This document shows positions 31,174 through 36,458 of a DNA stretch of 36,458 nucleotides, piece by piece. Source of the stretch: Verrucomicrobiia bacterium. GTDB lineage: Bacteria > Verrucomicrobiota > Verrucomicrobiia > Limisphaerales > UBA11358. The stretch is from positions 1-36,458 of the forward strand of contig JANWKE010000148.1 in the NCBI GenBank assembly GCA_025451535.1, given 5' to 3'. Under the pieces are notes generated by a model. The model saw only the letters and a list, made by a program, of their open reading frames with translations. It made no database searches and was not told the DNA's origin. The first letter of the stretch is position 1, and every line of letters starts with the position of its first letter. Made by a program: the position numbers and the translations under genes.

Positions 31174-33078
31174 TTACCAGGCCGCCCAATGCCAAAATTG
31201 GCGCACCACGGCCCGAACTTGCGGTGTCATGGGAGGCAGTCGGTTCTGTTTGGTAAAATTGACATCGAATCCCCATGACCGATTGGGGGCGTTGTAATAA
31301 TTCCCGGTTTGTTGCCAGAAATTGGTGGCGTAGATGCTCGGGAACAGCACAACAATCGAACCGTTGTAGGTCAGTACGCCCGAGCCGTTGTGCCCATTGC
31401 TATTCTTGGTCCAGTCCTCCAGCAGGCGGAGAAAGTTTTCCACCCCGCCGCTGTAATGTTTGTTACCGCCCGCGTCCTTGGCGGAGGGAACGATACCTTC
31501 CAAGGTCGCGGCGTTGATGGTGGTATCCGCCGACTTGCGCGTGCCAAGGGCTAATCCCTTGATATCATTTGCATCATTCCAGTTGGTGGAGAGAATGGTG
31601 ATGGCGTCGCCCATGAGTGCGGCCGGAACGGTGTTGTTGGTGGAGGAACCCAGCGTGAGCGCGAAGTTAACGCCATTGGTGGTGACGTTGTAATTGCCCA
31701 TCACATAGAGTGGCTGGGGTGTGGCGACGGTCAACCCGTCGGAAGGCAATTGCTGGCCGTTGACGACCCGCACGGCCGGGAGCTGGCCGGCGGTGGACGG
31801 AGAACCACCAATTTGCGGAACACTGTTATACACATAAATGCCGTTAATCCAGTGGCCCTTGTCACCACCATTACCCGTCATGCCGCCGTTTTTGATATTA
31901 TATTGCCTGCCGCCGGTGGCGGTAGCGTTGGTAAGCCAGGCATTCAACCCCGCGACGTCAATCTGGACCGCCTGCACGGTGGCATATTCACGGAAATCAT
32001 AGAAGCTGATGTTCGTGACAAAGGAAAAGTATGAGTTGGTGACCGTCACTTTGTTCTTTCCGCTGCCGGTGGTAACGATGTTGGTGGCATCCGGTTTGAG
32101 TTGGATCAAGGCGGGGGCATTGTACTGGTCTTGATAGAAAACTGAGAGATTGGTACCGCTCGGTGCGTTGGAAATAACGAGGTCGGCCTCGTTGTAAGGA
32201 TAGACCTGACCCTGGACCGAATACGCGTTGGCATTGGGAGCTCCCAAACCGGCAGGCGGCAGATTGAGAATGCCTTCCGCCGCGACGGGGTTGTTATTCG
32301 TGCCGATGGGCAGCGTCAACAACTTGGCACCGGCCAGCGGATTGTTGGTGGTGTCCAGGAAATTTACATTGCCGTTGCGACCGGTGTTCACGGGGTCGTT
32401 GGGTCCGCAAGTTTCCGTAACTTTGCCAACGGCTTCAACCGTATCGGAAAATGTCAAAGGCGTCGCGGCCCCGCTCCCGGTCGCCCAGATATTGGCGTTG
32501 GAGTGGACTTTGCCGTTGATGGTCATGGCGGCACCCGGGTTCATTTCCAGGTCCGGGTTATAGAAGATGGCGTATTGAAAGACCGGGATGACGCCAAACC
32601 AGATCGATTGCGAAACGGAGGCCGGGACCGACATACTTTGATTCAAGGGTGTGGCGGTCGAAGCGACCAGGCAATTTTGTCCCAGGCCATACAAACCGGT
32701 GTAAGGGTACGGCAACGGTGTCCAGCTCGTCGCATCCATGGCGACGGTAGTCTGATTCGGAGTGCCATTGGTGTCGGAAAACAGGAATTGGACGGGCCAG
32801 CCGGTTTCGGCCGGGACCAGACCGGCATAAGTACTTGCTGAATTCAGGTTCTGATTGTTGAAATCGCGCATCATGGTGGCCAGAACGTTTTCGGTGGCCG
32901 ATTCGGCGGCGGCCTCGGATTGATTGAAAAGGTTGTTGCGCGTCGTAATTTTTGCGTTGGTAGCCACCCAGGACATGAGGCTGGCATAAGTCAGCAGGGT
33001 TACCGCCAGGAACACCAACACAATGACCAGGGCGTAGCCGATTTTAAGCAGCTTCCGTGAACGACGGGTGATACGCAT
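31174..33078 (-). CDS. Large PilX-like type IV pilus assembly protein
   Basis: A 634-residue protein with an N-terminal membrane helix (LLKIGYALVIVLVFLAVTLLTYASLMSW) and a helix after it containing NLFNQSEAAAESATENVLATMMRDF, the pattern of PilX-family minor pilins. The rest is a long beta-rich Asn/Thr/Gly/Pro-rich extracytoplasmic domain, with a conserved-looking end, RSWGFDVNFTKQNRLPPMTP, found in many such Verrucomicrobia proteins. There is no G/FTLxE prepilin motif, as in several PilX forms. AGAGGAGAG upstream of ATG 33078 is a strong ribosome-binding site. It is the third gene after PilV- and PilW-like genes. Confidence 0.8.
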   Translation of the reverse strand: MRITRRSRKLLKIGYALVIVLVFLAVTLLTYASLMSWVATNAKITTRNNLFNQSEAAAESATENVLATMMRDFNNQNLNSASTYAGLVPAETGWPVQFLFSDTNGTPNQTTVAMDATSWTPLPYPYTGLYGLGQNCLVASTATPLNQSMSVPASVSQSIWFGVIPVFQYAIFYNPDLEMNPGAAMTINGKVHSNANIWATGSGAATPLTFSDTVEAVGKVTETCGPNDPVNTGRNGNVNFLDTTNNPLAGAKLLTLPIGTNNNPVAAEGILNLPPAGLGAPNANAYSVQGQVYPYNEADLVISNAPSGTNLSVFYQDQYNAPALIQLKPDATNIVTTGSGKNKVTVTNSYFSFVTNISFYDFREYATVQAVQIDVAGLNAWLTNATATGGRQYNIKNGGMTGNGGDKGHWINGIYVYNSVPQIGGSPSTAGQLPAVRVVNGQQLPSDGLTVATPQPLYVMGNYNVTTNGVNFALTLGSSTNNTVPAALMGDAITILSTNWNDANDIKGLALGTRKSADTTINAATLEGIVPSAKDAGGNKHYSGGVENFLRLLEDWTKNSNGHNGSGVLTYNGSIVVLFPSIYATNFWQQTGNYYNAPNRSWGFDVNFTKQNRLPPMTPQVRAVVRQFWHWAAW

Positions 33079-33102
33079 ACGTCTCTCCTCTTCTTATTCT
33101 TC

Positions 33103-33735
33103 TTATTTTTCGCGCCGGGCAACTCGCGTGCGCAGCTGGTAGTAATCATACGCATTGGCGGCGTTGCCGCCGATGACGGCAACGGGATATTCCCATTGGG
33201 AAAATTGCATGGTGACGCGAATGACCGGATTGTTGTCATAATTGGTCAGAACGTTGCCCTGGTAATCCTCGGCCTGAAAGCAATAGTAGTTGGTCACGTA
33301 TTTTGCCAGAATGTCCGTCGTCCCGTTAATGAGGCTGCAGACGATGTTTGTGGGATTGGAAGGATCCTTGTAAAAAACAAAGCTATTGGTTGAAGCGCCA
33401 TTGGTATATTGGATTTCAAGCGCGTTTCCAATTTGAGGCAGGCCATTGGTAATCTGGACGAAACCGGCGGCGTTGGCCGGATTATAGATGCCCACCATGA
33501 CAATGTTGGCCGACCGGATTCGGTCGCGCATGGCATTGAGGGTTTCGCGTGCGCCGGTGGTGGCGATCACTTTGGTGGCGGCCAGCGTATAAACCCTCAT
33601 TCCAAAAAGCTGGACGGAAACCATGGCAATAATGACGAGTGAAAAGATGGCCATCGCCACCATGATTTCGGTAAGGGTAAAACCGGAAACCATCGTCCCA
33701 CGGCCGGGCAGTTTATTGTGAATCAACTGTTTCAT
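33103..33735 (-). CDS. PilW/PulJ-type minor pseudopilin
   Basis: A 210-residue prepilin. The leader MKQLIHNKLPGRGTMVSG is followed by FTLTEIMVAMAIFSLVIIAMV, so cleavage after Gly18 and the fifth-position Glu are intact. The body has GARETLNAMRDRIRSANIVMVG, the post-helix segment of PilW/PulJ proteins, followed by beta-rich sequence with Asn-rich loops. ATG 33735 abuts the stop of the upstream PilV-like gene, so translation is coupled. Confidence 0.85.
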   Translation of the reverse strand: MKQLIHNKLPGRGTMVSGFTLTEIMVAMAIFSLVIIAMVSVQLFGMRVYTLAATKVIATTGARETLNAMRDRIRSANIVMVGIYNPANAAGFVQITNGLPQIGNALEIQYTNGASTNSFVFYKDPSNPTNIVCSLINGTTDILAKYVTNYYCFQAEDYQGNVLTNYDNNPVIRVTMQFSQWEYPVAVIGGNAANAYDYYQLRTRVARREK

Positions 33736-34227
33736 TTACTGATCGGGTGCGCGCAAAAGGATGGTGGTGTTGGTATATCGCTGGTTCGTGCGGGGGAAAG
33801 TCCACACACAGTCCGAACGGATCTGTCGCACCGCCGGATTGGCCGACACGTCAGTGACCCTGATGTAATTGGTGACCCAAAAGTCGGTATTCGTCGCTCC
33901 GGGTTGTCCTTTGGATGGAATGTCCAGGATGTCCGATGTCGTATAGTTTGTGGGTGGCAATTCATCCATGGTTCCCGGACCAGTGGCCGGCGGCCAGTCC
34001 CGCGGACGCCAGTCGGCCGCGCGTGCCTGTTCGGCTCCCTGGGAGGAATAGGATTGTGCGGCATACGACATGGAACTCCATTCCGCCATGCGATTGGCCT
34101 GCACGTACCCGTAAATGGCACCGGAGATAACCATGGCAAAAATGACGATTGCCACAACGATTTCAACCAAGGTGAAACCCCTGTTGGCCTTTCTGTCCGA
34201 TGGCCCGAGGCGTGTTTGCATAGGCAT
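33736..34227 (-). CDS. PilV-type minor pseudopilin
   Basis: A 163-residue prepilin. The basic leader (MPMQTRLGPSDRKANRG) is followed by FTLVEIVVAIVIFAMVISGAIYGYVQANRMAEWSSMSYAAQS; cleavage after Gly17 gives a typical N-terminal Phe and Glu5. QGAEQARAADWRP follows the long helix, as in PilV/GspI-like proteins. It is the first of three minor-pilin genes on the minus strand (PilV-, PilW-, PilX-like), the conventional order of the minor pilin clusters that prime pilus assembly. No major pilin or assembly ATPase is in the window. Confidence 0.85.
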   Translation of the reverse strand: MPMQTRLGPSDRKANRGFTLVEIVVAIVIFAMVISGAIYGYVQANRMAEWSSMSYAAQSYSSQGAEQARAADWRPRDWPPATGPGTMDELPPTNYTTSDILDIPSKGQPGATNTDFWVTNYIRVTDVSANPAVRQIRSDCVWTFPRTNQRYTNTTILLRAPDQ

Positions 34228-34486
34228 TACTCGCGATTATCAAAATCAATCCGCTGAAGTGATAAAGCAGCAAATCGAATGCCGGTTCATTGAGGTTTAA
34301 TCCCTCATTTTATCGTTTTCGCCCCGGAAAACACCCGGTTCACCCCATTCGTCAAATCAATCGTGTTGCGATACTTCCCGGGAGTTGGCAGAAAAATCTT
34401 CCGGCAGTAAAGAGGCGGAAAATGGTCAACGGTTTGAGAATGACAGAAGTTGCCCGCTCTGGCGCCGCTGGTCGCAGAAGTAAAAT

Positions 34487-34563
34487 TGGAGCGAGCGAAG
34501 GGATTCGAACCCTCGACACTCACGTTGGCAACGTGATGCTCTACCAGGCTGAGCTACGCTCGC
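34487..34563 (-). tRNA. tRNA-Gly (GCC)
   Basis: On the minus strand: acceptor arms GCGAGCG and CGCTCGC (7 bp), D-arm GCTCAGCCTGGTAGAGC, anticodon stem TCACG/CGTGA with loop TTGCCAA, so anticodon GCC, T-arm GAGGG-TTCGAAT-CCCTT, discriminator T and encoded CCA. Confidence 0.95.
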
Positions 34564-34617
34564 TTCCGAAAGCGGAGAATCAGGTTAGGAAAATACCGCG
34601 AAATGGCAAGCCCGAAT

Positions 34618-35055
34618 TCAGGCCGGTTTGGGAGCGTGGCTGCCCAGGGTCGCACGGATCACCTTGAGCAGATCGTCGTGGTTGATCGGCTTGTGGAAGA
34701 AGGCCACCGCCCCGCTGGCCATGGCGCGGTCCTTGTTCTTAATGTCCTCGCCGCCGGTGATGATGATGATGGGAATTTTCCGGGATTCATCCACGCGGTG
34801 TAGCCATTCCATGATACGGAACCCATCCCACGGCACGCCCGCCACGTCCGGCGGAAAAGTGATGTCGAGCAAAATCAAATCGGGCTTCTCCATGCGTATG
34901 ACGGACATGGCTTCCGCGCCATCCTGCGCCGTCGCCACGTGATAACCCGCCCCCTTCAATTTGAGGGAAAGGGTTTTCACGATCACCTCGTTGTCATCCA
35001 CCACCAAGATTTTCGCCGGCATGCTCGTCGGCGGTGTAGGGGCATTGACACTCAT
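34618..35055 (-). CDS. Stand-alone response-regulator receiver protein
   Basis: A 145-residue CheY-like protein with a single receiver domain. From ATG 35055: KILVVDDNE with acidic residues Asp20-Asp21, LILLDITFP with the phospho-acceptor Asp64, IIIITGG with the switch Thr100, and AFFHKP with the conserved Lys122. A short insertion (PPDVAGVPWDGF) after the Asp lengthens the loop beside the active site. No output domain follows, so it would act through protein partners. In-frame upstream Met codons (35079, 35151) precede non-domain residues and were not used. The cognate kinase is not in the window. Confidence 0.9.
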   Translation of the reverse strand: MSVNAPTPPTSMPAKILVVDDNEVIVKTLSLKLKGAGYHVATAQDGAEAMSVIRMEKPDLILLDITFPPDVAGVPWDGFRIMEWLHRVDESRKIPIIIITGGEDIKNKDRAMASGAVAFFHKPINHDDLLKVIRATLGSHAPKPA

Positions 35056-35213
35056 ACGTGACTTTTGCGCATCTGGCATTTTATCGGCCAGAAACGGAAT
35101 TTTTAATTTCACACCCGTGTTGCAAGCAGGGTCTGTACCAAAAAAAGGCACAAACGTAAACAGAAATTTATGCGTTTTGACTTCGACACGGGCCTGTCTG
35201 CTAGACTGTGGCC

Positions 35214-35942
35214 GTGAGCAACGTCTTTTACGCCCCGGGTAAACATCGCGCCGCGAAGGTCAACGACCTTTTCGCCGCCATCGCGCGGCGTTATGACCTG
35301 CTCAACGACCTGCAAAGCTTTGGCCTCCACCGGCATTGGAAGCGCCAGGTTGTTGCCTTGGCCGACCTTCGTCCCGGCCAGCGCGCGCTGGATGCCTGTT
35401 GCGGCACGGGCGACATTGCCCTGGCCCTCAGCCAACAGGGCGCGGAAGTCACCGGCCTTGATTTCAGCCGGGCCATGCTCGAGATCGCGGAAACCCGCCG
35501 TCTGAAAAATACACAGTCCGCCACCGCCAATCCGAAATTCATCCAGGGCGACGCGCAGCAACTGCCTTTCCCGGACAACGCATTCGATGCCGTCACCGTC
35601 GGGTACGGTTTGCGCAATCTGGCTGGTTGGGAGACCGGTTTGCACGAAATGCTCCGCGTGGCCAAACCCGGCGGGCGGTTGGTGGTGCTGGATTTTGGCA
35701 AGCCGCCAAACGCCGTGTGGCGCGCGATTTATTTTACGCATCTGAAAATGACCGTGCCGTTGCTAGGCTGGCTGTTCTGCGGCAACGCGGATGCCTACGC
35801 CTACATCCTCGAATCATTGAAACATTACCCGGCTCAGGAAGGCGTCGCGGCGAAGATGCGGGAACTGAACCTGTCAAACGTGCGCGTCCTCAACCTGCTC
35901 GGCGGCGCCATGGCCATCAATTACGGGGAAAAGCCAAAATAA
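35214..35942 (+). CDS. ubiE: Demethylmenaquinone/ubiquinone methyltransferase
   Basis: A 242-residue SAM-dependent methyltransferase that carries out the last C-methylation of menaquinone (and ubiquinone where present). VNDLFAAIARRYDLLNDLQSFGLHRHWKRQ is the UbiE/MenG N-terminal signature; ALDACCGTGDIALALSQ is the SAM-binding motif I (usually DVAxGTGD); VTVGYGLRNLAGWETGLHEMLRVAKPGGRLVVLDF is the second diagnostic block. GTG 35214 (SNVFYAPGKHRAAKV) is preferred over GTG 35208, two codons upstream. A weak -10 (TAGACT, 35202-35207) sits immediately before it. The quinone product links it to the nuo cluster. Confidence 0.93.
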   Translation: MSNVFYAPGKHRAAKVNDLFAAIARRYDLLNDLQSFGLHRHWKRQVVALADLRPGQRALDACCGTGDIALALSQQGAEVTGLDFSRAMLEIAETRRLKNTQSATANPKFIQGDAQQLPFPDNAFDAVTVGYGLRNLAGWETGLHEMLRVAKPGGRLVVLDFGKPPNAVWRAIYFTHLKMTVPLLGWLFCGNADAYAYILESLKHYPAQEGVAAKMRELNLSNVRVLNLLGGAMAINYGEKPK

Positions 35943-36001
35943 TGTCAGTGAAGGACGCCCAGAAAATTTGCTGCCTATCCTCGTATTAGGCGGCATGGCT
36001 C

Positions 36002-36319
36002 TCATCTCTGATTATTTGTGTCGGCTACTCGCTGTGAATAAACCATTTTCCAGCCAGTTGGTGTCTGCACCAGAAAATAATTTACCCATGTGTTAATGTT
36101 TGTGATGTCGCCGGTGCGAACCATAACTCTGACATCTTTGATGGTAAAGATTGGGTATTTGGTAATCCCAACTCGCTGCACTTCGTTGGTCAGAGCCATC
36201 AACTCCTGCTGGGAAAGCTCGTGACTTGCAGAACCTGTCAATGGGCTGGTGCGTTTGCACCCGGTGAACGCAAATGAAACTATCAAAACCGCGAGTAACA
36301 ATTGGATGTGTGTTTTCAT
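36002..36319 (-). CDS. Small putative lipoprotein
   Basis: A 105-residue protein from ATG 36319, with a lipoprotein signal (MKTHIQLLLAVLIVSFAFTGC; acylated Cys21). The mature part has ELSQQELMALTNEVQRVGITKYPIFTIKDVRVMVRTGDITNINTWVNYFLVQTPTGWKMVYSQRVAD, a small alpha/beta fold resembling NTF2/SnoaL-like or DUF-type tails in its TGWKMV ending, but no family can be named confidently. The longer version from 36364 adds residues with no signal-like character. Confidence 0.65.
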   Translation of the reverse strand: MKTHIQLLLAVLIVSFAFTGCKRTSPLTGSASHELSQQELMALTNEVQRVGITKYPIFTIKDVRVMVRTGDITNINTWVNYFLVQTPTGWKMVYSQRVADTNNQR

Positions 36320-36458
36320 AAAAGTGTGAATGCCGCCTCCTATGAAGGTTGAAGGGTCAAGCACTAAGTGAAGGGTTTCATTTTTTTCTAAAAGCGGTTT
36401 TGGTTTTTTCCGGTCAGCGTCTCCGTCCGCAACGCGTGGGATTCCCGTCCCAGCTCAA

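Overview
The window looks like chromosomal DNA from a Verrucomicrobiota bacterium, probably near the Limisphaerales/Pedosphaera group. This is an inference from the pseudopilin with an H-x9-DG-like tail, the DUF1015 and DUF4252 proteins, the form of the nuo cluster, and intergenic spaces full of palindromic repeats. No rRNA or other decisive marker is present. Most of it is GC-rich; about 6.1-9.3 kb is visibly more AT-rich.

Layout: (a) 1-6110, plus strand: the 3' end of a PEP-utilising-enzyme gene, a DUF1015 protein, a CDF cation exporter, a lipoprotein, a pseudopilin and argG. (b) 6115-9297, an accessory cassette directly downstream of argG: an unrecognised helical protein with one hydrophobic stretch, a degenerate dCTP-deaminase/dUTPase-like domain fused to a coiled-coil-like segment and two membrane helices (one apparent frameshift near its start), and a TIR-domain protein with the putative catalytic Glu. 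Partial copies of the argG 3' end recur at the end of gene 2 and just before the TIR gene, which suggests insertion at argG. This is the best candidate for an undescribed, probably anti-phage, system. (c) 9.3-12.6 kb: repeat-rich spacer, a PadR regulator with its membrane partner, two DUF4252-like proteins and a small secreted protein. (d) 12.7-27.6 kb, minus strand: a respiratory complex I cluster, nuoB-C-D-E-F-G-H-I-J-K-L-M-N, with no nuoA visible. nuoF carries an in-frame TAA at a conserved Glu codon, nuoM ends in a tail encoded by a mobile-type repeat, and a tRNA-Gln lies antisense between nuoE and nuoF. (e) 27.8-29.3 kb, plus strand: two overlapping thymidylate-kinase-like genes, the second with Lys to Arg in the P-loop. 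(f) 29.3-31.0 kb, minus strand: ECF sigma factor, small membrane (anti-sigma-like) protein, LTxxQ periplasmic protein, and a tiny histidine-kinase-dimerisation-like protein. (g) 31.2-34.2 kb: minor pilin genes of PilV/PilW/PilX type. (h) tRNA-Gly, a stand-alone receiver protein, ubiE/menG and a small lipoprotein.

How the genes fit together: complex I passes electrons from NADH to quinone, and the nearby UbiE/MenG methyltransferase performs a late step of (mena)quinone synthesis. A perfect TGTGA-N6-TCACA palindrome between nuoB and the kinase pair suggests CRP/FNR-family control. The PadR/membrane pair and the sigma/anti-sigma/LTxxQ trio look like self-contained envelope or stress regulatory units. 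Several promoters place the start codon at the predicted transcription start, suggesting leaderless mRNAs.
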